Counted from the stretch's first letter, positions 10,877 to 22,221 are shown. The stretch: 64,000 nt of DNA from Maniola hyperantus (GCF_902806685.2 NC_048546.1:12046534-12110533), one strand, 5' to 3'. Numbers and translations: made by a program. Notes: generated from the sequence alone by a model not told the origin.

Positions 10877-11692
10877 CAGGCGCAGTGATGTTTTCTAAGA
10901 TCTTCTAACTCTAAAGAAGAGATTCTGGGTATGATTTACAGGATGGATAGTTATCAGGTAAAGATGGATGGCCTTCCAGGTTCCAATTATGATTACATGC
11001 ATATTTGACCTCCCTAGTGCAATGCTGTTTGTTTGGTAGTTCTTATGACTTATGAGATTTCGGAAATTGCAAAGTCTTTTCTCTCAAATTTTTGCAGCGC
11101 AATATCAGGCAGGCTCTCTCGCAGGGAAAAAGTGTGATAATTTTATTTCTATTTAATACTTGAGTAATTTTAGGTTTTTTTTTGCCTTTGGACATACTTA
11201 AATTGATTTCCAAGTTATAAGAAAAAAATAATTCAATTAACCTTTTACAAGTAGGTATTTCTGAGTCGTCAGATGTTAGTTAGTAGTAGTATTTAAGTAT
11301 TCTAAGTTTACGGATTGGAGCCAGTTTAGCGACCCAAATACAATGACATTCTAATAAGCATGGACACATCGTGGCATACAACACAAGAGCGCAAATATGG
11401 CACACGTTTCTAAATTCACCCTATTTAGCTTCAACTGCTCCATTTATACATTCCCGCTAACATTCAAGTCCTGTAAACAAACCTCAGTGATTAAGCCGCA
11501 ATGTAAATCGATTAAGCACTCGAAGCTGAATAAGGTGATTTACGAAGCAAACTTGAACAAAAAATGGAATGGAGTAGTGTAGCACTATTAATTTTTGTTA
11601 TTTCTTTGAGAGATTTTTCGTTTTTGTAAATATGAAACCATTATACTATATCTATACTATATAACTATTATACTATATCTGCTCGTGCTGAT
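10877..11692. other. No gene seen
   Basis: AT-rich sequence with short ORFs only. A 61-codon plus frame at 11397-11582 has no recognised content. Confidence 0.45.
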
Positions 11693-11725
11693 TCACTGAC
11701 TGACTGACTGACTGACTGACTGACT
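11693..11725. repeat. (CTGA)n microsatellite
   Basis: About eight perfect tetranucleotide units, the same repeat that sits in Helitron-like subtype B. It may mark a decayed copy. Confidence 0.9.
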
Positions 11726-12010
11726 CATTTGATCACCTTTTCTGTAAAATTTTGTATGTTTTTTTTTTACCGATGGTTTCGTATAGAGGACAAAAAATGA
11801 TTCGGATTCGGAAAAAATATGGATAGAGCTGATGATTGGGGATTTCGGTGAGGAGCACGGCCAGGGTATTGAAGATAGGATATTGCTCGAACAAATGTTA
11901 CTCAGAACTTCATCCAATTGACAGGGAGCTGAAAAATAAAACCAAATAAAGATAAACAATATTACCTTCGAAGCATGTAATATGTTTTTCTTAACTGGGA
12001 AAACTTGCAA

Positions 12011-12323
12011 GTTTTTTTATTCACTACAAGCTAGCCCTAGATTTCAATCACACCTGGTGGAAAGTGATGATACAGTCTACGATAGTAGCGGGCTAACTTG
12101 TAGGGGTGGGGTAAAATCCACACCCGTTATAGATGTTTCTATATGGCATCGTACCGGAACGTTAAATCGCTTGGCGGTAGAGTGGTAAGTAGCCACGGCC
12201 AAAGGCCTCCCACCAGCCGACCTAAACCAATTAATAAAAATCTCAATCGGCCCAGCCGGGAATCGAACCCGGGACCCTCGTCATACAAATCCACCGCGCT
12301 ACCACTGCGCACCGGAGGTCGTC
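12011..12323 (-). mobile_element. SINE family S2, full length
   Basis: On minus the head has A box (gcgcagtggtag) and B box GGTTCGATTCC, then 'tttggccgtggctacttacc' and a tail at the low-coordinate end. It is tRNA-derived by its promoter boxes. Confidence 0.75.
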
Positions 12324-13490
12324 AAAAGATAATAAAATAAATGTGATACAATAATGGCCAATAGATTTAACATTGAACAAAAAAAAGCTACTCCACAGTT
12401 TTGTTTTTCCGACATTCGTGACACGCCCTTCCATCTGTCTCTTTCCGATGTGCGTGAGAGAAAGGAATGGGAACATTGTAAATAATTTTAGATATTTCTA
12501 GTGTTTTCAATGGTTTTACTAAGTATTTTACACTTTTTCGCATGTTATCTTACGTAAATAAAATTAACTTACCGGTGGTAAGTCACACGGTCTCTTTTCT
12601 GCGTCGTTAACGTATTATTTCGGCACTTTTTGATCGCACATTTAGGCATCTTGACAGCTTTGCAGTCAACATGCGACTAATGAAGAAAGTGTGCTTACAC
12701 CGAGTATAAGCACACTTACTTGGTCCCTTGTTATGCGCGCCAGTGCGATGTCCTTGCTTATTAGAATGTCATTGCCCAAATATAAAAAAAGATGAGTTTT
12801 CCACTGGTTCGGAGTGACTTTCCTACCGAGAAGAACCAGCAAGAAACTCACCGGTTGCTTTTTTCAAAGATTTGATATAGAATATTATGCCATGTATAAA
12901 AAAGTTTTTGCAGTCTCGCGCGTTGCTGTGGGGTCTGGGAGATGGAGGGGCTATTTTACCAAGTAGACTCAAACTCATTATGCGGGTTTAGCAAACTCGA
13001 ATTTCAAGCGAGCAAAGACAACGGCAAAAGCTGGATAAAACTAAACTACCCTTAAAATCGAAATTGATCGCTCTCACGTAGGTCTCTAGGTCAGACCTGA
13101 AAATGTCAAGAGCTATCGGTATCTTGGCAATAAATAAAGCGCTCAGTGCGCATAACTCAGCCGCCCTGATGTGGGTACGCACTGGCAGTGGACGTGCCAT
13201 AAAAATATAGGTGTCACGACTCACGTCAGACGACTTTATCTTAAATGCCCGGCATTTGATACTTTTTGCGAAAAATCTAAGAAAATGTCATTTAGTCGAA
13301 GAAATAGCACCTTGAGAGTGAATTTTCTTAGCGTAGCCAGAGTGAACTAAAGTGAGAGAACGCCCGTTTTGATCAGAATCGACGATAGAAGTAGGAATAG
13401 AAATTCTTTATTACATTATGTGTCAAATATTAAGCTAAGGGTGACGACGATTCCAGTCGATTGAATCAATTTAAATTTGGTTACTATTTT
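12324..13490. other. No gene seen; small perfect hairpin
   Basis: Arms AAGTGTGCTTA (12687-12697) and TAAGCACACTT (12707-12717) are perfect. ORFs on either strand have no recognised content. Confidence 0.45.
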
Positions 13491-13935
13491 ACAAAAAAAC
13501 CGGCCAAGTGCGAGTCAGGCTCGCGCAATGAGGGTTCCGTACTACAGTCGTATTTTTTCGACATTTTGCACGATAATTCAAAAACTATGATGCATAAAAA
13601 TAAATAAAAATCTGTTTTAGAATGTACAGGTGAAGACCTTTCATATGATACCCCACCTGATATAGTCACTCACTTCGAAAGTTCAAAATACTAATTATTA
13701 GTTCATGACCACAATTGAATTTTTTTTGTGTGATCTAACCCTAAATTCACGGTTTTCAGATTTTTCCCCAAATGTCAGCTATAAGTTCTACCTACCTGCC
13801 AAATTTCATGATTCTAGGTCAACGAGAAGTACCCTGTAGGTTTTTTGACAGACAGACGGACAGACAGACAGACAGACAACAAAGTGATCCTATAGGGGTT
13901 CCGTTTTTCCTTTTGAGGTACGGAACCCTAAAAAT
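13491..13935 (+). repeat. Dispersed family F1, full length
   Basis: A good reference copy: 'accggccaagtgcgagtcag' at the start, 'ttcatatgataccccacctg' in the middle, (GACA)n at 13848-13877, and 'acggaaccctaaaaa' at the end. Confidence 0.75.
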
Positions 13936-14020
13936 TGGTATAAAGAATTAAACGAGGAAAAATATTCATTATCGTTGGTAAACGGCAGCAACTCTTCAAT
14001 TTCTATCAGAAATATGTTAA

Positions 14021-14311
14021 AATCATCATCATCATCATGATCAACCCATAACCGGCTCACGATAGAGTACGGGTCTCCTCCCAGAACGAGAAGGGGTTTG
14101 GCCATAGTCTACAACATAACATCTTTGAGAACATTATGGAGAAATCTCAGGCATGCAGGTTTCCTCATGATGTTTTCGTGCACCGTTAAAACAAGTGATA
14201 TTTAATAACTTAAAACGCACATAACTCCGAAAAGTTAAAGTTGCGAGGCCGGGTCGAACCCCCGACCTCCGATTAGGAGGCGGACGTCCTAACCACTAGG
14301 CTATCACAGCT
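14021..14311 (-). mobile_element. SINE family S1, full length
   Basis: On minus: A box TAGCCTAGTGG, B box GGGTTCGACCC, the S1 body, and a (CAT)n tail near 14021-14040 on plus. Confidence 0.8.
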
Positions 14312-14612
14312 TCTAGCTCTTCATCAGCATGTTCAGCTCAAGTAAAGTATGGCACCAATATTAGAATTCTAACGTGGTTTGGTGAACAGTTACCATAAAC
14401 TTTGTTTCCAATTTCTAGAACTTTTCACACTGAAAGTTCGGTCACAAATCAAAAGCAGTTCTGCACATTCTGGATAACGTCGTTAGTTTAAGAATTTGAG
14501 GTCATAAATTTGAATGTTCAAACCACTTGGTTGACCAGAATTTATGGGGAAGTTGTATGAGTTTGAATAAAGTAGAATTGTTGAAGTAGGTAGTAGAAGC
14601 GGTGACACTCTT

Positions 14613-15060
14613 GTCTCGTTTACCAGAGACGCAGGGCGTCGCGCGTTGCGATGGGCGGCGCACTGAATTTAAACATAAATGGCGTTGTATGAGTGCGTTT
14701 ACGGAGAGGCAATTTAATACGAGTTTGTTTGAGATGGAGCCGTTTTTGCAGCTGAGCCCGCGGATGGCATCGACGCATCCCACGCGGCGTTCATCGTGGC
14801 GACGCACGCGGCGGCAATTCTCGATGAAGCGATGCCCGCAGCGGAATCTTCTGTCAGTCTTTATTTGGAAATCGCACAGTGGCGGGCACCACCACTCTTC
14901 CCGCCTCGCATCTCTATGAACAACATCGTATATTGCCATGTTTGTTATTACGCGTACGATGCTAAGTGTCGCTTCACGCGCCGCCTCACCGTAAACAAAA
15001 AAAACGTACGACGCCACGCCACACGCGACGCGCAACGCCACGCGTCTCCGTAAATGAGGC
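14613..15060. mobile_element. GC-rich inverted-repeat element, putative DNA transposon
   Basis: The ends are imperfect inverted repeats: 'tctcgtttaccagagacgca' on the left and, in complement on the right, 'cctcatttacggagacgcg', both followed by gcgtcgcg/gcgttgcg units. The GC-rich interior has overlapping frames (minus 14502-15041 and plus 14602-15053), none recognised as a transposase. Confidence 0.5.
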
Positions 15061-15308
15061 CAACGTTAACTTGGGCGTCTAGTAGGGGGTTGCCACGTGA
15101 TTTCTAATACTATTCTGAAATAAAAAACCGACTTTATACTTTGACGTAAGATTTTTACACCATTATTACCCGTCTTATCTCCCAAAGCCACCATGATCCA
15201 AACTTCATAGTCGATGATCGTTTCTCTCTGTGTTGGGGACAATATGCAGAGAAACTTTCAACTTTTTTTAAATAACGAAGGTCTGACACGCGCTGGCTCT
15301 CTTTCTGC

Positions 15309-15495
15309 TAGTAGTTAAGACATCACCAGCCTCCTATTCGGGGGCTCCGGAGTTCGATTTCGGGCACGCATTTCTAATTTTTCATAGTTATACCTATGCG
15401 TTTCAAACTATTAAAATATCACTTGCTTTAACGGTGAAGGAAAACATCGTGAGGAAACTGCATATCTGAGAGTTCTCCATAATGTTCTCAAGACT
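15309..15495 (+). mobile_element. SINE family S1, 3'-truncated
   Basis: A degraded head (gagttcgatttcgggcacgc) is followed by 'gaaggaaaacatcgtgagga' and stops at 'ttctccataatgttctcaag'. Confidence 0.65.
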
Positions 15496-15502
15496 AAATA
15501 AA

Positions 15503-15618
15503 ATTGCCTTACCCTTTCCAAGTTAGCCCGTATCCATCTTAAACTGCATTACCACTTACCACCAGGCGAGATCGTCGATCGCAGTCAAGGGTTAACTTGT
15601 AATGGAATTAAAAAAACT
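15503..15618 (+). mobile_element. SINE family S2, 3' part
   Basis: It has the S2 3' body (aagttagcccgtatccatct, taccaccaggcgagatcg) and an A-rich end. It directly abuts the truncated S1 copy, so it may have inserted into it. Confidence 0.6.
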
Positions 15619-15787
15619 TTGTACTTAATCTTTTTGAAAAGACCTTTAGGCCAAGGGTGTTATAATAATATTAAATAGTCTCCTAATTCAGCGAGTCTAC
15701 TATATTATTATGGGGATCATTGTTTATCCACAAAATGACGCTCACGACAATTTCACGCTACCCGCGTACGTTCCATTATCCTGCTTC

Positions 15788-16227
15788 AATCATTATCATA
15801 ATCGACTCATCGACGTCTCACTACTGAGGTCTCCTCTCAGAATGAAAAGGGCTTAGACCACAGGCCGCCACGGCTAGCTGGTCCAGTGAATTTGGATCGG
15901 CAAACTTCACACATCTTTGAGAACATTATGGAGAACTCCAAACGATGTTTTCCTTCACCATTTTTTTCTTAAAATGTAAAGAACTACGAAAAGTTAGAGT
16001 CGCGCGCCTGTGATCGAACCCCCGACCTCCTTATTCTCCTTCTCCAATAGAAGGCTCTTGTACGTAATTAGCATGCAGTGTTTACTTTTTAATGATTTAA
16101 CATAGTTGTGCATGGTAGGAAAATCTATGTATTTATTATAGTTATTAAGTTTATGTTAAAATCGCTAGTAAACCATTCAATAAAAATAAAAAATAAAATA
16201 AAATAAAACCATTAGGCAATCACGGCT
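15788..16227 (-). mobile_element. SINE family S1 split by a nested A-tailed insertion
   Basis: The S1 body occupies 15788-16030. The remaining head piece 'accattaggcaatcacggct' is at 16208-16227. The roughly 175 bp between them end in an (AAAAT)n tail and are not S1. Confidence 0.6.
16031..16207 (+). mobile_element. A-tailed insertion inside SINE S1
   Basis: Its right end is 'aataaaaataaaaaataaaa', typical of a retroposed 3' end in plus orientation. The upstream part is not recognised. It is placed by the interruption of the S1 head. Confidence 0.45.
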
Positions 16228-16599
16228 CACGTGGTACCAGTATACATATTAATCTATGCGTGGTACTCAGAACAGTTTAATTATACTATCGAAACTACAA
16301 CGATGACCGCGCGGTTTGGTCGCTCCACAGCTTTCGGTTGCCCGAGGCACGTTATGAACAGATTTTACCTAAATTATGAATGTTATTAGAAATAATTAAT
16401 GTGTACTGTTCCCGCCATTAGTTTAGCAACTAAGCGTGTTCTAGTTTACACTAGATGTTGCCAAATGTTAGGTAGCCTACAGCTGTTTTTGTTATGTTTA
16501 AGTAGATTGTTTGGAACATAATAAACTCATGAAGTCCTACCAACAATTCACTTACAGGCTACATGATGTTTTAAGTTTACCTAGTTTTAATTTTTTAAT
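16228..16599. other. No gene seen
   Basis: No supported ORF, repeat or structure. Confidence 0.4.
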
Positions 16600-16678
16600 T
16601 TTTAACATTTGGTTTATGTGTTTTGTTTTTTTATCTTGTTTTGTGAGCTGAATAAACTTTTATTTATTTATTTACCTA
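16600..16678 (+). mobile_element. LINE-like 3' terminus with TTTA tail
   Basis: 'gagctgaataaacttttatt' followed by TTTATTTATTTA matches the kind of 3' end seen for the complete LINE at 43194 (minus). Only the tail remains. Confidence 0.45.
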
Positions 16679-16683
16679 TGACG

Positions 16684-16738
16684 GCCACTTTGAAAAATCA
16701 CGGATACAAACCGAATACGGATGAGTGCACAAAGGCCC
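16684..16738 (+). mobile_element. Harbinger-like MITE, right half
   Basis: 'cggatacaaaccgaatacgg' followed by 'atgagtgcacaaaggccc' matches the right end of the complete copy at 24691-24820. Confidence 0.55.
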
Positions 16739-16750
16739 TATTAATTAATT

Positions 16751-16880
16751 TACCCGAAGAGTGCCAACGGGATCCTGTTACTAAGCCTCTGCTGTCCGCC
16801 CGTCCGTCCTTCCGTCTGTCTGTCTGCGGGTTGTATCTCGGAACCGTAATAGGTATTAGAGAGTTGAAATTTTCTAATAG
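16751..16880 (+). repeat. Dispersed family F2, partial
   Basis: 'cgaagagtgccaacgggatc', the GTCC/GTCT patch, then 'gggttgtatctcggaaccgt' and 'gagttgaaattttc'. Confidence 0.5.
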
Positions 16881-16911
16881 AAATCATTTCTAACTTACTT
16901 ATTTATAAATA

Positions 16912-17175
16912 CTAGCTTATGCTCGCGACTTCGTCCGCGTGGTCTACACAAATTTCAAACCCCTATTTCACCCCCTTAGAGGCAGAATTTTCAAAAATCC
17001 TTTCTTAGCGGATGCCTACGTTACAATAGCTATCTGCATGCCAAATTTCAGCCCGATCCGTCTAGTGGTTTGAGCTGTGCGTTGATAGATCAGTCAGTCA
17101 GTCAGTCAGTCAGTCAGTCAGTCAGTCAGTCAGTCAGTCAGTCAGTCAGTCACCTTTTCCTTTTATATATTTAGA
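16912..17175 (-). mobile_element. Helitron-like subtype B with long GTCA array
   Basis: The plus strand starts CTAGcttatgctcgcgactt with the hairpin GCGACTTCGTCCGCG and ends 'atatatttaga' (TCTAAATATAT on minus). A (GTCA)n array of about 15 units spans 17091-17151 and is the longest of this repeat here. Confidence 0.75.
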
Positions 17176-17279
17176 TATACAAGTTAGAAATGATTTATAT
17201 TAGAAAATTTCACTGATTTGACAATATACCTACCTGCGACATATCACTAGGGAAATTGTAATATCACGGCTTTGATAGT

Positions 17280-17395
17280 ATACCTGCGACATATAATACT
17301 AACGTCTATATTAACTTCTATATTAACGTTCTCTATATTAACGTCTATATTAACTCTATATTAACGTTATTATTATATCTATATTAACGTCTAAA
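17280..17395. repeat. Irregular minisatellite, TATATTAACGTC-type units
   Basis: About seven imperfect copies of a 12-18-nt unit containing 'tatattaacgt'. Confidence 0.75.
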
Positions 17396-17573
17396 ACTTC
17401 GTGTTAATTTATAACGCAATTAAAAGACAATTGCCACGTTTCGCGATAACGCGGAAGTTGGTAAGTAATGATTTTAAATTGTTCTTAAGGATGCCCTTCC
17501 ATCAGAAATGTGCGTTAATGCCTAGCGAGGGATATATTGTGTTAAATAAATCCACGAAGATCGTACTTTTTTT

Positions 17574-17922
17574 CAGATAGGTACAAGCTAGCCCTTGACT
17601 GCAATCTCAACTGGTGGTAAGTGATGATGCAATCTAAGATGTAAGCGGGCTGACCTGGAAGGAGTATGGCAGTTTTTATTAAGCCCACGGTTAATTAAAG
17701 TTTCTAACGTCATCGTACCGAAACGCTAAATCGCTTAGCAGCACGGCTTTGCCGGTAGGGTGGTAACTAGCCACGGCCGAAGCCTCCCACCAGACCAGAC
17801 CAGAAATTTAGAAATTATAAAATTCCAACCCCAGCCGAGAATCGAAACCGGGCCCTACCGGGTTCGATTCCCGGCTGGGGTTGGACACCTCAGCGCTTAC
17901 CACTGCGCCAGGGAGGTCGTCA
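17574..17922 (-). mobile_element. SINE family S2 with snap-back duplication
   Basis: S2 head (ctggcgcagtggtaagcgct on minus) and body are present. The B-box region is duplicated in inverted orientation: 17825-17851 and 17858-17884 pair over 27 bp with two mismatches and a 6-nt spacer. Confidence 0.75.
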
Positions 17923-17954
17923 AGAAGAATTTGCAAAGAGGAGGGCACATAATA

Positions 17955-18184
17955 AGTAGTTCTAAAAACCGATAGAGGTTGGATTCTCAAGGTGCTAAAA
18001 CGGACCTCGCACTGGAAGCTTTGGCAGACCTTCCACGGGGTGGACAGAGACATCAAATGAGTTGCAAGGACTCAGGGAGCCGCTGGATTCAGGCGGTGCA
18101 CGACCGTGACATGTGGAAGTTCCTACAAGAGACCTAAGCCAGCTGTGGACGTCTATCGGTTGATAATAATGATGAATGATGATG
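17955..18184 (+). mobile_element. RTE-type LINE 3' fragment
   Basis: 'aaaaccgatagaggttggat', 'gggagccgctggattcaggc' and 'gtggacgtctatcggttgat' match 37745-38044, ending in an ATGATG tail. The frame is broken. Confidence 0.65.
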
Positions 18185-18600
18185 GTGAAAAAGACATTTT
18201 CAATTTTATAGCTTGACTTAACTCTGGTGGAAAAAGTTTCATTGACTTATGAAAACAAGATTTTTTCTTTCACAATAATTCCTTTCTAGGATTCCCGGTG
18301 GAAATGCAGCCTAAGGTCTTCCAAAATAAGCCATCTTCAATCTTGCGGTTTAGCTTTACGGCCATCGTCCTAATTACTTTCTTTTTCCGAGGCGGAAAAT
18401 AAAATCTACTGATCATCAGATAACCGTCGCTTGTAAAAAGAGTAACCTAATGAATCTGTTTAATCTTTATACGAATTAAAGAACATTTTCAAGGTGTAAG
18501 GCAAGCACATATTTAATAGACCAGGGAGTTAGGACAGATCTAGAGCAAAATTGCAAGAAACGGAAAAACGCGCGTCAAATTGATCTTTAGTGTGTTGTGT
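18185..18600. other. No gene seen
   Basis: No supported ORF or repeat. Confidence 0.4.
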
Positions 18601-18815
18601 GTTTGAAACTTGTACATTGGAATTCATAGTCAAGATAGGGGCTTCTTTAGAGGATGATTCAAACGACATATTGTGTCATATTCAACCTTTATGCAATGCA
18701 TTAAGGTTGTGTATGATACATGTCGTCTGAATCTTCGTCTAAAGAAGCAGACGAAACTTGTACACCGAAAATAGTCAAAATAGGGATGTTGACTATTTTC
18801 GGTGTACAAGTTTCA
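18601..18815. repeat. Compound hairpin locus
   Basis: One imperfect inverted repeat pairs about 18641-18688 with 18699-18746 (cttctttaga ... tctaaagaag). A second, perfect one has 26-bp arms at 18753-18778 and 18789-18814 with a 10-nt loop. The arm starting 'gaaacttgtaca' is also a direct repeat of 18605-18640. Confidence 0.8.
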
Positions 18816-19040
18816 AGCCATAATATCTGTGCGGACAAAAATGTCGCCGTGCGCCTTGACTTAGCTGCTCTAGGGTTTTATACTTACTCCTCAATAATTT
18901 CTATACAATTTGAGCTTATCACAGTTCTGATACATATCAAATTGTCTATATAGATGACGCACAACAGACAGAAACGTTTAAATGCGGAAACCAGCCCAGA
19001 GCGAAGAAGAAGAAGAAGTCTATATAGATAGTGCTATCAG

Positions 19041-19242
19041 TACCCTTATTGTAAATGCAAAAGTGCTTGTTTTTTGGTTTGTCATTCAATCAAGTCGCAA
19101 CGGTGCAACGGATTGACGTGATTTTTTGCATGGGTATAGATAAAGATCTGGAGAAAGACATTTTATCCCGGTAAATCAAAGAGTTTCCACGGGATTTTTA
19201 AAAACCAAAATCCACGCGTACGAAGTCGTGAGCATTAGCTAG
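19041..19242 (+). mobile_element. Helitron-like element, subtype A
   Basis: It ends 'ccacgcgtacgaagtcgtga' then gcattagCTAG and T. The 5' end is the variant without the GTCT patch, as at 8854. Confidence 0.55.
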
Positions 19243-19516
19243 TTATTTCTAATTACCGGCATATCTTATAATTTGAATATCGAAGTTCCAATTTCTTTTA
19301 TTTGAAATCCTGATAAACTGAAAATGTTAAAATGTAGGTACTTCGTAAATCAAATCTTAGAAAGTTACCTACTCAGATTCGGGTACAATTCATTACGTCT
19401 AAACGTGAATCTCAATCTAATTGTGGCAATTTTCGACACAAGGAGGGTGTATTGAACGAATAGAGGGTGTTGTACCTATAGTGGCCAGAGGGCAGGGATA
19501 TGGCCCTCGGGTTCAG

Positions 19517-19805
19517 TGCCCGTAGTACAAGATTTTACGTCTCACCAAACCAAACCAAATTCGAGAGTCGAAATACTTCCGCGTTACAGTAAACTGGATC
19601 TTAAATGCCTTGTTTTAAAGCTCAAGTTTGTCTACACTTCTACAGCCAGCGCTCCAAGCGGAAACATTGCGAAATTAAAATCAGTGGCATTGAATATTTG
19701 ACTTCAATTCAAGGCTGTTTAAGTCCATTTTACTGTAACGCGGAAGTATTTCGACTCTCGAATTTGGTTTCGTTTGGTGAGACGTAAGATCTTGTACTAC
19801 GGGTA
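19517..19805 (+). mobile_element. CAG-duplication MITE, copy 1
   Basis: Inverted ends TGCCCGTAGTACAAGA and, in complement, TACCCGTAGTACAAGA, with inverted arms of about 90 bp. Flanked by CAG at 19514-19516 and 19806-19808. Non-coding. Confidence 0.8.
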
Positions 19806-19808
19806 CAG

Positions 19809-20379
19809 GTCAAAATTCCCGGAACACACGAAAGGCTTGGCTTTAATTGTGAATGCCAGTTTGGTGGAATTGGTGCGGCCAGACGAAATTACATTTACAT
19901 ACCTATTGGAAAAGGTTTCAAACGCCAGTTAAGGCTCGGGCTGAATATTCTGACCAAATTCGTATAGAGAACGGTTCAATATGGGAGAGGAATTCAATCC
20001 TACGTAATATAGAACTGATGCGCTTCTACATTTGCAAGTAATTTAATCACCTTATATTCTAAGGGCCGACGCATACCTACGGAGTGGAGTGGAGCCCAGT
20101 ATTTTTGTAACCAAAACCACAAAACTCATAGATATACGTATAGGTACTTTATCATTATAAAATTGGCGAGTGTAGCTACTAACTGTTTCTACGAAAATAG
20201 GCAAGTTAGAACAGCCTATAAGCTACTTATGTGTGTATGTACATTGTACGTACACAAATGATAACGTGAATAATACAATTTAGAGTTAGGTAGACTTTAT
20301 TGTACCTATGTCGTCGTATATATGGTCGCTAACTAAGAGTCGCTAACTAACTAACCTCATAAGAAAGCTCAGAGTCACT
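19809..20379. other. No gene seen
   Basis: Short ORFs without recognised content. Confidence 0.4.
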
Positions 20380-20640
20380 TAGAGGGTGATGGAGAGAGCT
20401 ATACGCTTGGAGACAGATCAACCACACAACGGCTTGCGAAGCTCAGACGAATGGTCAGAGCTCATAGTTCGAAAAACCGATAGATGTTGGGGTTCTACGT
20501 TCCAACTCCCAAGGTGCTAGAATGGTGGCCTCGCACTGGAAAGTGGACAGGCGATATCAAACGAGTCGCAGAGAGCCGCTGGATTCAAGCGGTGCAAGAC
20601 CGTAGCGTGTGATCTATGTCCAGCAGTGGAGGTTTAATCT
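20380..20640 (+). mobile_element. RTE-type LINE 3' fragment
   Basis: It begins in sequence encoding an RVMERA-like peptide, contains 'aaaaccgatagatgttgggg' and 'gagagccgctggattcaagc', and ends 'gtccagcagtggagg'. Confidence 0.6.
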
Positions 20641-20922
20641 ATACATATAAAATCCAAAGTCCTTACTGACTGACTGTCTGAATTATATATTAACGCACAG
20701 CCTTATACTCGCGACTTCATCCGCATGGACTACACAAATTTCAAACCCCTATTTCACCCCCTTAGGGGTTGAATTTTCAAAAATTCTTTCTTAGCGGATG
20801 CCTACGTCAGAATATCTATCTGCATGCCAAATTTCAGTCAGATTCGTCCATTAGTTTGAGCTGTGCGTTGATAGAGCAGTCAGTCAGTCAGTCATCTTTT
20901 CCTTTTATATATTTAGATAATA
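20641..20922. mobile_element. Chimera of two Helitron-like fragments
   Basis: 20641-20703 (plus) is a subtype C 5' start (tataaaatccaaagtccttac, 'ttaacgcacagcc'). It joins 20703-20922 (minus), a subtype B element from 'tactcgcgacttcatccgca' to 'atatatttaga'. Confidence 0.55.
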
Positions 20923-21411
20923 TTAAGTACCTATGTATTGGCCATGGATATAAAGCCATATATAGACTTTCCGACAGACTTTCAACTTTGAAAATCCCAA
21001 TCTAATAGAGGTTGAAAGCACATTGAAACTTTCGATGGCTTGATTGCCTTACGTTAAAGGCAAAACTTTAAACGTTCGTACCCAATTTTGGTTAAAGTGA
21101 TTGGTTAATTAATTAAATTGCGTCTCAAAACTTTACTTCGACTATATTTTGGTTGAGTAACGGTTTGGAAATTGTATTCTGTGTACAATTTGTATTATTT
21201 AAAACCATAATATATAGCTAACCACAGTTTAAAGAAATACTTCGTACAGACGGTCGACGCAAAATTAAATAGTCCCTACGGGATTACACAGGAGACCTAA
21301 GACTTCTAAGACCTAATTATAGAGATTTTTTAATACCACATTTCATAGAGAACTCACAGGTAAACTAATGATTTTAAGCTTATTTCGTGTTTTTTTTGTT
21401 TTTATAAAGAA
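20923..21411. other. No gene seen
   Basis: No supported ORF or repeat. Confidence 0.4.
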
Positions 21412-21610
21412 CTAGCCGATGCCCGCGTCTTTGCACCCGTGGATTTAGGTTTTTAAAAATCCCGTAGGAACTCTTTGATTTTCCGGGATAAAAAGTAGGT
21501 AGCCTATGTCACTCTCCAGGTCTTAAACTATGCCCATGTAAAAAATCACGTCGATCCGTTGCGACGTGATTGAAGGACAAACCAATAAAACACTTATAAT
21601 AGGGGTAGTG
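21412..21610 (-). mobile_element. Helitron-like element, subtype A
   Basis: The plus strand starts CTAGccgatgcccgcgtctt. The body includes 'gattttccgggataaaaagt' and 'catgtaaaaaatcacgtcga'. Confidence 0.6.
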
Positions 21611-22024
21611 ATTGTCAATCAAAAACGTGCAATTGTATAAATTAATGAAAGGCTTGGCCACGCGGGTGATGTACTTAGTGCGTACGATGTACTACTTAGA
21701 CGTAGACGCAAGAAGCCAGGTCGTTTTAGCTAGTTTACTTTATAATTAGTAGGTACTTCATTGCTCCGTCAGTTAATTGATTAACTTAATTTACTATACC
21801 AATGTTCACGGTCTTCTGTTTCTAATCAAGGAGTACTACAAACTGACTGTAAACCCAATTAGTGTAGACTATAATTGGTAGATAACAATTTTATGTAGTG
21901 TCTATATTATAATGTCTAGGATATACAAAGTCTTTACATCAATGACAAAGCAAGTAGGAACCCGAAGATCACTGATCAATCGATCTGGATATGATCTTAT
22001 AGGCAGAAAATGCTAAAAAGAGAA
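21611..22024. other. No gene seen
   Basis: No supported ORF or repeat. Confidence 0.4.
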
Positions 22025-22180
22025 ACTGGCTGTGACGCAATCATCATCATCCTCCAAACTTTTGAGCATGGGTCTCCTCTTAGAATGAGAAGGGCCAGGA
22101 AACGGCCCAGTGTAGACTGGCAGACTTCACAGTACACACGAACACCTTTGAGAACATTATGGAGAACTCTCGCAGGCACA
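22025..22180 (-). mobile_element. SINE family S1, 3' half
   Basis: The plus strand reads 'catcatcatcctccaaact', 'gggtctcctcttagaatgag' and 'ttgagaacattatggagaac', then stops before the head. Confidence 0.65.
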
Positions 22181-22221
22181 GTACTTTTATTTAACGCCAA
22201 TAACGTTTTATTTAACATTAT

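Noticed and set aside
13484..13669. Minus-strand ORF (also at 22949-23170, 27552-27818) with a shared SKTDFYLFLCIIVFELSCKMS-like peptide
   Set aside because: It is the antisense of dispersed family F1 and recurs because the repeat recurs. Frames differ in start and end and are broken in other F1 copies.
14502..15041. 179-codon minus frame as a gene
   Set aside because: It overlaps plus frames in a GC-rich inverted-repeat element, extends past the element's left end, and has no recognised motif. GC-rich DNA gives long chance frames.
17091..17151. GTCA array as a CRISPR-like or telomeric repeat
   Set aside because: A uniform tetranucleotide without spacers, located inside a Helitron-like element as in its other copies.
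20641..20922. A single new hybrid transposon
   Set aside because: It is more simply a subtype B Helitron-like insertion next to a subtype C 5' fragment in the opposite orientation.
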